Of a DNA stretch of 64,000 nucleotides, positions 55,683 through 63,104 are shown one piece after another. The stretch is from Neptunicoccus sediminis. Lineage in GTDB: Bacteria > Pseudomonadota > Alphaproteobacteria > Rhodobacterales > Rhodobacteraceae. The position numbers and the translations under genes are program-made. How positions within the stretch are numbered: position 1 is the first letter of the stretch; every line of letters starts with the position of its first letter. The stretch spans positions 186,001-250,000 of the forward strand of contig NZ_MDVX01000002.1 of the NCBI RefSeq assembly GCF_001719615.1. The letters run 5' to 3'. The notes below the pieces were generated by a model. The model did no database searches. It worked only from the letters and a program-made list of their open reading frames with translations, and was not told the origin of the DNA.

Positions 55683-55969
55683 CAGACGATCCCCCCGTCC
55701 TTATAGGTGCCTTTTTCGCGTACATCGTCCGGTTCATCCCCATGCAGTTCCAGCACATCGGCGCTTTCCCCGACGAAATCATCCTGAATTGGGGCGTCAG
55801 GACTAATTTTCGATGTCACCAGAAAGGCGATCAGTCCGAACAGCGTCATGGTCAGCCCGTAGCGGTGGAAAAACTCGCTCCACGGCTGGCAAAGCGCGAT
55901 AATCCCGAGGATCATCAGCGTCTGCGCACCGGGGGCCAGAAAGCGGTAGTTCAATTCTCGAAAACTCAT
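55682..55969 (-). CDS. Small two-helix membrane protein of the ABC operon
   Basis: 95 aa with two hydrophobic helices (residues about 15-30 and 36-52) and an acidic C-terminal tail (FVGESADVLELHGDEPDDV). It overlaps the permease gene upstream by 4 bases and the ATPase gene downstream by one, so it is certainly a member of the operon. Short extra membrane proteins (for example DUF2160 in glycerol transporters) occur in some two-ATPase CUT1 systems. I cannot confirm that this is the same family. Function unknown. Confidence 0.8.
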   Translation of the reverse strand: MSFRELNYRFLAPGAQTLMILGIIALCQPWSEFFHRYGLTMTLFGLIAFLVTSKISPDAPIQDDFVGESADVLELHGDEPDDVREKGTYKDGGIV

Positions 55970-56928
55970 TTGCGGATTGCTCCAAAGGACATGCCGCGCA
56001 GCAGGTGATTGCGCAGAAGGAAGGTGAAAATTGCCACGGGGATCAGGAACAGGAAGGTGCCTGCCGCAATCACGGTCCAGTCCGGCAGGCCGGAACCAAC
56101 CTGTGACGGAATATAGGGCGGCGCGGTCTGCGCGTTGCGGTTGGTCATGATCAGCGCGAAGGCGTATTCATTCCAAGCGGTGATAAAACAGAACACCGCA
56201 GTTGCCGCCATGCCGGTCAGGGCTTCGGGCAGAACCACCTTAAAGAAAGCTTGTATGCGGGTGTAGCCATCCACAAGGGCGGCTTCTTCGTATTCGCGGG
56301 GGATCTCGTCGATAAACCCCTTCATAATCCAGACTGCAAAGGACAGGTTGAAGGCGGTATAAAGGATGATCAGCCCCATATGGGTGTCATTCAATCCGAC
56401 CACGCGGTACATCAGAAACATCGGGATTGCGACGACGACGGGCGGCAGCATCCGTGTCGAAAGGATGAAGAACAGCCAGTCATCCTCTCCGGCGACCTTG
56501 AAGCGGCTGAATCCGTAGGCGGTTAACGTCCCCATCCCCACCGCCAGAATGGTCGAGATGACCGAGACAATCAGCGAGTTTTTGAAGCGGTCGCCATAGC
56601 CGGAGGAGCGAACCTCGCCCGACTTGCGGTTGCGCACGACTTTCTCGCCGCCGTCGAACACCATCTGCTCCCACCACGGGGCGTTGTCGTATTCCTCTTG
56701 GGTGGGTTGTTCACGCAACTGGCTGCGTTTGGTGAACAATTTCACAAAGGGCGCAACGGTCGGCTCGTACACAACCGTCGGCGGAATGGTTGTGGCCAGA
56801 TTACGGGGTTTGAACGCTGTCGCCGCGATCCAATAGATCGGGGTCAGCATGATAATCAGGGCAACAAACACGGCGGCAATCGCGGTGCGGTTGGTCCATT
56901 TTTCTGCAGATGTCTGAACGCCGGCCAT
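55966..56928 (-). CDS. Carbohydrate ABC transporter permease (MalG type)
   Basis: 320 aa, six membrane helices. The EAA loop EYEEAALVDGYTRIQAFFKVVLP, between residues about 205 and 240, contacts the ATPase. An unusually long periplasmic segment (about residues 37-110, including REQPTQEEYDNAPWWEQM) follows the first helix. It forms the channel with the MalF-type permease encoded 1 base upstream. Confidence 0.92.
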   Translation of the reverse strand: MAGVQTSAEKWTNRTAIAAVFVALIIMLTPIYWIAATAFKPRNLATTIPPTVVYEPTVAPFVKLFTKRSQLREQPTQEEYDNAPWWEQMVFDGGEKVVRNRKSGEVRSSGYGDRFKNSLIVSVISTILAVGMGTLTAYGFSRFKVAGEDDWLFFILSTRMLPPVVVAIPMFLMYRVVGLNDTHMGLIILYTAFNLSFAVWIMKGFIDEIPREYEEAALVDGYTRIQAFFKVVLPEALTGMAATAVFCFITAWNEYAFALIMTNRNAQTAPPYIPSQVGSGLPDWTVIAAGTFLFLIPVAIFTFLLRNHLLRGMSFGAIRK

Positions 56929-56929
56929 A

Positions 56930-57835
56930 TTAACGCGCCTTCACTTTATTGAGGTATTTCACATAGATATTGGTAATCGCCACCACCATGATCAGCACGA
57001 TATAGGCAAATGCCGAAGACATGCCGGTCTGCCATTCCTGAAACGCCATCTTGTACAGACGGATGGCAATCAGCTCGGTCGTGGGCTGGGAGGACAGCAC
57101 ATAAGCCAGATCAAAGGTCTTGAAGGCCTCCATCGTGCGGAAAATGATCGCAATCATCAGGATCGGTGCCACCAGCGGCAAGGTGATGCGGAAAAAAGTG
57201 TAGATATTGCCCGCACGGTCAATCTCGGCAGCTTCATACAGATGCTTTGGCACTGCAGACAGGCCCGCCAACGACAGCAGCATCACAAAGGGCGACCACA
57301 TCCAGATATCCACAATGGCAATTGCCCAAAGCGCCATATCCGGATCGGCAAGCCACTCGAATTTACCCAGTCCCAGAAAATAGTTGATGATCCCGAAGTT
57401 CGGATCATAAAGCAGCTTCCAGAACAGCCCCACAACGGCCATGGACAGCATCATCGGCAGCAACAAAAGTGTGGTAATTAGCCCCTTCGCCGGAATTGCG
57501 CGGTTCAGCAGCATGGCAAGGCCAAAGCCCACTACCACCTGCCCTGTAACGGAAATCAGCACATATTTCGCGGTGATCGAGAAGTTCTTCCAGATAAACG
57601 GATCATTCAGCAGGTCGCGGTAGTTTTGCAGACCGACAAATTTCGCAGGCGCGTTTGTCGAGGCGCGGAAATCCGTAAAGGAATAGCCAAGCGAATAGAG
57701 CAGCGGGAAGATATTGAATATAATCAGAAAAGCGATGGTCGGGATTATAAACAGGTTGCGGATCGACAGGTCGCTAAGCCCTCTGGAGGCCGCCTGAGAA
57801 TTCGGGTCAAGCCGGGTCATGTTATTCGTCGGCAC
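56930..57835 (-). CDS. Carbohydrate ABC transporter permease (MalF type)
   Basis: 301 aa, six membrane helices starting about residue 28. The EAA loop is HLYEAAEIDRAGNIYTFFRITLP. N-terminal residues are polar and cytoplasmic. It pairs with the MalG-type permease downstream. It is separated from the binding-protein gene by 97 bases that contain a stem-loop. Confidence 0.92.
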   Translation of the reverse strand: MPTNNMTRLDPNSQAASRGLSDLSIRNLFIIPTIAFLIIFNIFPLLYSLGYSFTDFRASTNAPAKFVGLQNYRDLLNDPFIWKNFSITAKYVLISVTGQVVVGFGLAMLLNRAIPAKGLITTLLLLPMMLSMAVVGLFWKLLYDPNFGIINYFLGLGKFEWLADPDMALWAIAIVDIWMWSPFVMLLSLAGLSAVPKHLYEAAEIDRAGNIYTFFRITLPLVAPILMIAIIFRTMEAFKTFDLAYVLSSQPTTELIAIRLYKMAFQEWQTGMSSAFAYIVLIMVVAITNIYVKYLNKVKAR

Positions 57836-57887
57836 GGGGCATTCCTTCTTGGCTCGTTCTGATCAAATGGACGGTGGTTCGGGAATA

Positions 57888-57907
57888 AGGGGCGCCGCAG
57901 CGCCCCT
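57888..57907 (-). terminator. Intercistronic stem-loop between binding protein and permease genes
   Basis: Arms AGGGGCGC (57888-57895) and GCGCCCCT (57900-57907) with a 4-base loop and no T-run. In ABC operons such hairpins after the binding-protein gene stabilise or attenuate the transcript, giving more binding protein than permease. That role is inferred from position. Confidence 0.55.
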
Positions 57908-57932
57908 GATGATCGTTCCACATCGCGCAGCG

Positions 57933-59243
57933 TTATTGACCGCGACCGTATTTCTTGAAGGTGGCTTCCCAGTCAGCGGCCAGCGCATCGAGCGTTTCCT
58001 TGGCCGTACCTTCGTCCCCGACAATGAACGGGTAAAGACGCTGGTTGGCAGAGGTCAGTAGTTCCGCAAATTCAGGAACAGCCCAGAAATCTTTGACCTT
58101 GAACATGGTCTGGTAAAACGCTTCATTATACGGGGTCGCCTGACGGAACTCGTCAGATTCCAGCACCGCAGCGCTGGCCGTATACCCACCGAGTTCAGCC
58201 CAGCGTTTCTGGGTCTCATCCTTGATAAACCACTCAAGGAAATCCATCGCCATGTCCTGATTTTCAGAGTATTTCACAACCGAAATCCCCTGACCGCCAA
58301 GCGCCGCAAACTGGTCGCCGTCCGGTCCGGCCGGATTGGCAAAAAAGCCGGTGTTGGCTGCATGGGGGTTGGTGGCCTCATTCAAAAGTGCGGGAAAAAA
58401 GGCGAAGTAATTCATCGACATGGCCACAAGACCCTCGGTGATTGCCTGATTGTTTTCCACAAAGAATGTCTTGGCCCAACCCGGCGGCGTATAGCTGTAC
58501 AACTTCTTGTAGTTCTCCAGCGCGGCAACCGCCTTGTCGCTGTTTACATAGCCGTCCACTTCATAGGTTTCAAAGTTGCCCAGATCCGCCCCGTAAGAGA
58601 AGATCGCGTTTTCGACCCCCATGACCATCGCGTCATAGCTGTTGTCGGTATAGATCGCGATGCCGTAGCGGTCTTCGTCGGGACGGTGGAAGAATTCGGC
58701 AATATCAGTCAGTTCAGCCCATGTTTTCGGGGGGGCAAGGTCATAGCCGTATTTGGCCTTGAACGCCTCCATTTCAGCCGGATCCTCGAACCAGTCCTTG
58801 CGGTAAGACCAGCCGACAGCATCACCTTCGGCAGGAATGGCCCAGTATTTGCCAGAGTTACCGGGGTATTCGGCATAATATTTGACCGTCGCCGGTGCCA
58901 TCACTTCACCAAGGTTGTTTTCCTTGAAAAACTCGGTGAGATCCACGTAATGACCGCCCTCGGACGCCGCGCCCAGCCACTGACTGTCCCCCACGATCAT
59001 GTCATAGGCACTGCCACGGGCGTTAAATTCTGTAAACGCTTTGGTTTGGAAATCCGCCCAAGGCGTCGTTTCCACCGTCACCGAAATGCCGGTTTCCTCT
59101 TCATATTCATTAACAAGCTCTTGCAGGAAGTTGGCAGGGTCCCATTCCGCCCAGAATATCACCAGATCTTCCGCGGTGGCAGATGTCGCCATCAAAGCCG
59201 AAAGCGCGGCCCCGGCAAGCAGGCCAGACATGTTACGTTTCAT
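57933..59243 (-). CDS. ABC transporter substrate-binding protein (sugar, CUT1 type)
   Basis: 436 aa starting at MKRNMSGL behind GGGAGGAAC. Much longer upstream frame is open but is leader sequence. Signal peptide residues 1-24 (cleaved near TATAED). Family 1 extracellular solute-binding protein with IFWAEWDPANFLQELVNEYEEETG at the first lobe and many surface Trp/Tyr residues suited to sugar binding. First gene of the importer operon. An operator-like TGGTAATACCA lies 130 bases upstream. The substrate is unknown. Confidence 0.93.
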   Translation of the reverse strand: MKRNMSGLLAGAALSALMATSATAEDLVIFWAEWDPANFLQELVNEYEEETGISVTVETTPWADFQTKAFTEFNARGSAYDMIVGDSQWLGAASEGGHYVDLTEFFKENNLGEVMAPATVKYYAEYPGNSGKYWAIPAEGDAVGWSYRKDWFEDPAEMEAFKAKYGYDLAPPKTWAELTDIAEFFHRPDEDRYGIAIYTDNSYDAMVMGVENAIFSYGADLGNFETYEVDGYVNSDKAVAALENYKKLYSYTPPGWAKTFFVENNQAITEGLVAMSMNYFAFFPALLNEATNPHAANTGFFANPAGPDGDQFAALGGQGISVVKYSENQDMAMDFLEWFIKDETQKRWAELGGYTASAAVLESDEFRQATPYNEAFYQTMFKVKDFWAVPEFAELLTSANQRLYPFIVGDEGTAKETLDALAADWEATFKKYGRGQ

Positions 59244-59647
59244 AAGTTGTTCCTCCCAAATGTGCAGTGATCGTCCGGCAGTTTCCCCTGCGGCTCCTAG
59301 TCTCCATTCGCCCTGCTCTGCGACCCTTGGTGAATTGCAGAATACAAGGGTTTTCGTCTCCCGTGTTACTTTTGGTAATACCAGATAAACCCCCAAGTCA
59401 AGGAATTGTTTTGAAGGCCGCCAATCGCAACTTCTGCAGTAAAAGCAGGCAAAATCCCTTAATTTTAGCTGAAAATCTCCGGACGACCCGTTTGCAAGCC
59501 TTCGGCATTCCAAAAAATAGGGCTTTACGACTCGCCGCAAATTTGCCCACTCTGGCCGGACCAGATAATAGCGAGAGCGGCGAGAACACGTGGGGCGGGC
59601 GTGGGATTTTCCGTGAACGCGCCATGGTTGAAACGGGAGGGTTTCAC
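59244..59647. other. Divergent region between importer and Tm-1-like operons
   Basis: 404 bases without a convincing gene. It holds one TGGTNNNACCA palindrome at 59373 and an inverted repeat ACCCTTG/CAAGGGT (59323-59329 and 59345-59351) between that site and the importer start. It also holds a ribosome site GGGAGGG ahead of the Tm-1-like GTG. In-frame extensions of both flanking genes cross it but look non-coding. Confidence 0.65.
59373..59383. promoter_or_regulatory. GntR/FCD-type operator, copy 3
   Basis: TGGTAATACCA, same form as the sites at 49421 and 49588, 130 bases upstream of the binding-protein gene and 265 bases upstream of the Tm-1-like gene. It links the importer, and perhaps the divergent operon, to the same regulator. 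Confidence 0.6.
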
Positions 59648-60862
59648 GTGTCCAAACTCTATCTTGTCGGCACATTCGACACAAAATCCAAAGAGCTCGG
59701 GTATCTGGCGACCCTGCTGCGGCGCGGTGTGTTGCCGGTCGTGACGGTTGATCTTTCCACCCAAAAACCGGCCGAGGCTGCGGATGTGGCGGATGTTTCG
59801 GCGCAGGCGGTAGCCGCCTGTCACCCTGAAGGTGCGGATCATGTGCTGGGCGGTTCTGATCGCGGCGCGGCTGTCAAAGCGATGGCAGAGGCTTTTGCCC
59901 GCTTTTGCATCAGCCGCCAGAATGACATAAGCGCGATGATCGGGATTGGCGGTGGCGGTGGCAGTGCGATGGTCAGCGAAGGGATGCGCGCCCTGCCCTA
60001 CGGCCTGCCCAAACTGCTGGTGACAACGCTCGCCTCTGGCGACATGGCGCCCTATATCGGCAGTTCCGATACCATCGTCATTCCTTCCGTAACCGATCTG
60101 GCCGGACTGAACCGCCTGAGCCGCAATATTCTTCACAACGCGGCGCAAGCGTTGATCGGGATGACGGCCAGTCCCTACCTGCGCCCGATTGTCGAAAAAG
60201 AGTCGCTCGGCCTGTCCATGTTCGGTGTCACCACCCCTTGCGTCACGCAAATCACCGCACAGATGAAGCCGGATTACGATTGCGTCGTGTTTCACGCCAC
60301 CGGCACCGGCGGGCGGACATTAGAAAGCTTGCTGGACAGCGGCTATCTGTGCGGGGTGATGGATATGACCCTGACGGAAATTGCCGACGAACTGGTGGGC
60401 GGTGTTTTGCCTTCCGGTCCGGCGCGGCTTGATGCTGTGTGCCGCGCCCGAAAGCCCTGGGTCGGTGCGCCCGGTGCGGTGGATATGGTGAACTTCTGGG
60501 CGCCGGATACCGTGCCGGAGAAATTCGCAGACAGGCTGTTTTACAACCACAACGCAAATGTCACCCTGATGCGCACCACGCCGGACGAAAACGCGCAAAT
60601 CGGCGCGTGGATCGCGGCCAAGCTCAACAAATGCCGCGGGCCGGTGACACTTCTGATCCCCGAAGGCGGGGTTTCCGCGCTCGACATCAAAGATGGACCG
60701 TTTCACCACCCCGAGGCCAGCGCCGCACTTTTTGACACTCTGGACGCGAGATTTAAGCAAACCGCACAGCGTAAACTCGTCCGCCTGCCCCACCACATCA
60801 ATGATCCCGCGTTTTCGGCTGCCGCCGTAGACGCCTTTCAATCCCTGCAACAGGACCCATAA
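59648..60862 (+). CDS. Tm-1-like ATP-binding domain protein (UPF0261)
   Basis: 404 aa from a GTG (MSKLYLVG) with GGGAGGG upstream. An ATG 24 bases earlier is also in frame. The UPF0261 domain shows GTFDTKSKELGYL, IGIGGGGGSAMV, TLASGDMAPYIGSSD and PSVTDLAGLNRLSRNIL. In plants the Tm-1 virus-resistance protein joins this domain to the one encoded by the next gene. The enzymatic role is unknown; an ATP-dependent or acyl-type reaction on a sugar-derived acid is a guess from context. Confidence 0.88.
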   Translation: MSKLYLVGTFDTKSKELGYLATLLRRGVLPVVTVDLSTQKPAEAADVADVSAQAVAACHPEGADHVLGGSDRGAAVKAMAEAFARFCISRQNDISAMIGIGGGGGSAMVSEGMRALPYGLPKLLVTTLASGDMAPYIGSSDTIVIPSVTDLAGLNRLSRNILHNAAQALIGMTASPYLRPIVEKESLGLSMFGVTTPCVTQITAQMKPDYDCVVFHATGTGGRTLESLLDSGYLCGVMDMTLTEIADELVGGVLPSGPARLDAVCRARKPWVGAPGAVDMVNFWAPDTVPEKFADRLFYNHNANVTLMRTTPDENAQIGAWIAAKLNKCRGPVTLLIPEGGVSALDIKDGPFHHPEASAALFDTLDARFKQTAQRKLVRLPHHINDPAFSAAAVDAFQSLQQDP

Positions 60863-60865
60863 TCC

Positions 60866-61708
60866 ATGCCCTATATTGATCGTGCCAGCATTCTGGAAAA
60901 ATTCGCCAACATGATCGCGGACAACCGACCCATTATCGGCGGTGGTGCCGGTACCGGTCTGTCAGCAAAATCTGAAGAAGCCGGCGGCATCGACCTGATT
61001 ATCATCTACAATTCAGGCCGTTACCGCATGGCAGGGCGCGGCTCGGCGGCGGGTCTGCTCGCCTATGGCAATGCCAACGAGATCGTTAAGGAAATGGCGG
61101 TCGAAGTCCTGCCCGTTGTCAAACACACGCCGGTTCTGGCGGGGGTGAACGCCACTGACCCTTTCATCCTGATGCCGCAGTTTCTGGCTGAACTGAAGGC
61201 GATGGGCTTTGCCGGCGTGCAAAACTTCCCCACGATCGGGCTGTTCGACGGTATGATGCGCCAGAGCTTTGAGGAAACCGGAATGGGCTACGGGCTGGAG
61301 GTGGACATGATCCAGCAGGCCCATGGCATCGACCTGCTGACCACCCCCTATGTATTCAACCCCGACGAGGCCATCGCCATGACCAAGGCTGGCGCTGATA
61401 TAATTGTGGCCCATATGGGGGTGACTACGGGGGGCGCAATCGGCGCAACTTCGGCCAAATCGCTGGATGACTGCGTGGCCGAAATTGACGTCATTGCCGC
61501 TGCTGCCCGTTCAGTGCGCGAGGATGTGATCATTCTGTGCCACGGCGGACCGATCAGCATGCCCGATGATGCCGCCCATGTGCTGAAACACTGCGACCGC
61601 TGCCACGGGTTCTACGGGGCCAGCAGTGCCGAACGCCTGCCAGCAGAAACCGCCATCCGCGACCAGATCAAAGATTTCAAAGCCATCGACACGACATCAA
61701 AAGGATAA
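60866..61708 (+). CDS. Phosphoenolpyruvate hydrolase family protein (TIM barrel)
   Basis: 280 aa. It matches the PEP_hydrolase domain that forms the C-terminal half of Tm-1 proteins: [50 protein letters not shown] and [14 protein letters not shown]. The fold is a barrel related to PEP mutase/isocitrate lyase-like enzymes that make or break C-C or C-P bonds next to a carboxylate. It follows the UPF0261 gene by 3 bases, so the two products very likely act together. Confidence 0.88.
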   Translation: MPYIDRASILEKFANMIADNRPIIGGGAGTGLSAKSEEAGGIDLIIIYNSGRYRMAGRGSAAGLLAYGNANEIVKEMAVEVLPVVKHTPVLAGVNATDPFILMPQFLAELKAMGFAGVQNFPTIGLFDGMMRQSFEETGMGYGLEVDMIQQAHGIDLLTTPYVFNPDEAIAMTKAGADIIVAHMGVTTGGAIGATSAKSLDDCVAEIDVIAAAARSVREDVIILCHGGPISMPDDAAHVLKHCDRCHGFYGASSAERLPAETAIRDQIKDFKAIDTTSKG

Positions 61709-61713
61709 TTCAC

Positions 61714-61869
61714 ATGGGCGAGACCGATAAATATTTCACCTACCCCGATGACGTAGACAACTTCGGGTTTGACTGGGGGCGTCTGGCCCTGACTACCGGA
61801 CCGGAAAAGATGCTGCGCGAGGCACCGGATTTCCGCATCATCCCGAAAGAAGACCTAAAGGCAGACTGA
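61714..61869 (+). CDS. Small 51-aa protein in the Tm-1-like operon
   Basis: 51 aa from MGETDKYFTYPDD to DLKAD, with AAAGGA correctly placed. It sits 5 bases after the PEP-hydrolase-type gene and 1 base before the M24 gene, so it is a genuine operon member. It is soluble, acidic and aromatic-rich (NFGFDWGRLALTTGPEKML), with no membrane segment. The family is not recognised; it may be a small subunit of the neighbouring enzymes. Confidence 0.75.
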   Translation: MGETDKYFTYPDDVDNFGFDWGRLALTTGPEKMLREAPDFRIIPKEDLKAD

Positions 61870-61870
61870 C

Positions 61871-63040
61871 ATGACGAAACCCGATCTCGACTACAGTTTT
61901 TCACATCTCGACAGTCTGATGGATGATGCAGGTCTCGATGCGCTGTTCATCACGTCAAAACACAATGTACGCTACCTGCTCGGGGGCTATCAGTTCATCT
62001 TTTTCTCGGCCATGGATGCCATCGGCCACAGCCGCTATCTGCCTGTATTCGTCTACATAAAAGGCGCCGTCGACAAGACCGCCTATGTGGGCAACAGGAT
62101 GGAGGGCGGCGAGCATGAGAACCATCCTTTCTGGCCAGAGCATATTTATACAATGTCATGGACCAGCGTGGATTCCACACAACAGGCGCTGGAGCATCTG
62201 GCGCGGATGGGCGTTAATGCGGGGCGGATCGGGGTGGAACCCTCTTTTCTACCCATGAACGCCGCGGCGCAAATCGCGCAGGATATGCCGCAAGCCACCC
62301 TGCACGACGCAACGACGGTACTGGAAGAACTGCGTGCGGTGAAAACGGAACGGGAACTTAAACTGTTGCGGCAGGCGTCAGAGTCGATCACCGATGCGAT
62401 GCAAGCCACCATTCACGGCGCCAAAGCCGGCGACAGCAAGTTCGAGATCATAGAGCGTCTGCGTCAGGAAGAAACCCGGCGCGGGCTGATGTTCGAATAC
62501 TGCCTGCTGACCCTTGGCAGCAGCCACAATCGCGCGGCGTCGAACCAGACATGGGCCGAAGGAGAGGTGCTTTCGATTGATTCCGGTGGTAATCTGGACG
62601 GCTACATCGGAGACATCTGCCGCATGGGGGTGCTTGGCGAGCCGGACAGCGAACTTCAGGATCTTCTGGCCGAGGTGGAAGAAACCCAACAGGCCGCTTT
62701 CGCCCAAATCCGCGCTGGCGCAACAGGGGCAGAGGTAATCGCCGCCGGAGAAGCCTGCCGCAGCACCCAACCCAACGCGAGTCACACTGATTTCTTTGCC
62801 CACGGCATGGGGCTGATCAGCCACGAAGCCCCGTTCCTGATGACAAACCACCCTGTCGCCTACGAAAACCGCGACGCGGATAAACCCTTGCGCAGCAACA
62901 TGATCCTGTCGGTAGAGACCACCATGCTCCACCCCAAGCGCGGCTTCATCAAACTGGAAGACACGCTTTGCGTGAAAGACGACGGCTATGAACTGTTCGG
63001 CACCGAAGGGCGCGGCTGGACCATCGGGGGCAGCGCCTGA
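61871..63040 (+). CDS. M24 family metallopeptidase (Xaa-Pro peptidase-like)
   Basis: 389 aa. N-terminal creatinase-like domain (1-155) and a pita-bread domain with all five metal ligands: Asp237 (SIDSGG), Asp248 (GDICRMG), His311 (AHGMG), Glu349 (SVETT) and Glu363 (KLEDT). The family includes Xaa-Pro dipeptidases, creatinases and non-peptidase hydrolases. In a sugar operon it more likely cleaves an amide or an amino-acid conjugate than proline peptides, but this is inference. Last gene of the unit. Confidence 0.88.
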   Translation: MTKPDLDYSFSHLDSLMDDAGLDALFITSKHNVRYLLGGYQFIFFSAMDAIGHSRYLPVFVYIKGAVDKTAYVGNRMEGGEHENHPFWPEHIYTMSWTSVDSTQQALEHLARMGVNAGRIGVEPSFLPMNAAAQIAQDMPQATLHDATTVLEELRAVKTERELKLLRQASESITDAMQATIHGAKAGDSKFEIIERLRQEETRRGLMFEYCLLTLGSSHNRAASNQTWAEGEVLSIDSGGNLDGYIGDICRMGVLGEPDSELQDLLAEVEETQQAAFAQIRAGATGAEVIAAGEACRSTQPNASHTDFFAHGMGLISHEAPFLMTNHPVAYENRDADKPLRSNMILSVETTMLHPKRGFIKLEDTLCVKDDGYELFGTEGRGWTIGGSA

Positions 63041-63048
63041 AACGGCTC

Positions 63049-63096
63049 TTTTTGGGGCAAATATCCTCAGGGGGTGCGGGGGCAGAATGCCCCCGC
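63049..63096. repeat. Intergenic hairpin repeat of Rhodobacterales type, acting as terminator
   Basis: A T/G-rich lead (TTTTTGGGGCAAATATCCTC) precedes a perfect stem GCGGGGGCA (63076-63084) and TGCCCCCGC (63088-63096) with a 3-base loop. Similar lead-plus-hairpin elements are, from memory, scattered between genes in Roseobacter-group genomes. Here it lies between convergent genes and may end both transcripts. Only one copy was noticed in this window. Confidence 0.6.
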
Positions 63097-63104
63097 TTTA
63101 CCGG

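Noticed and set aside
59244-59684. 147-codon N-terminal extension of the sugar-binding protein
   Set aside because: The signal peptide starts at 59243 behind an excellent ribosome site; the extension crosses the promoter region and would bury the signal peptide.
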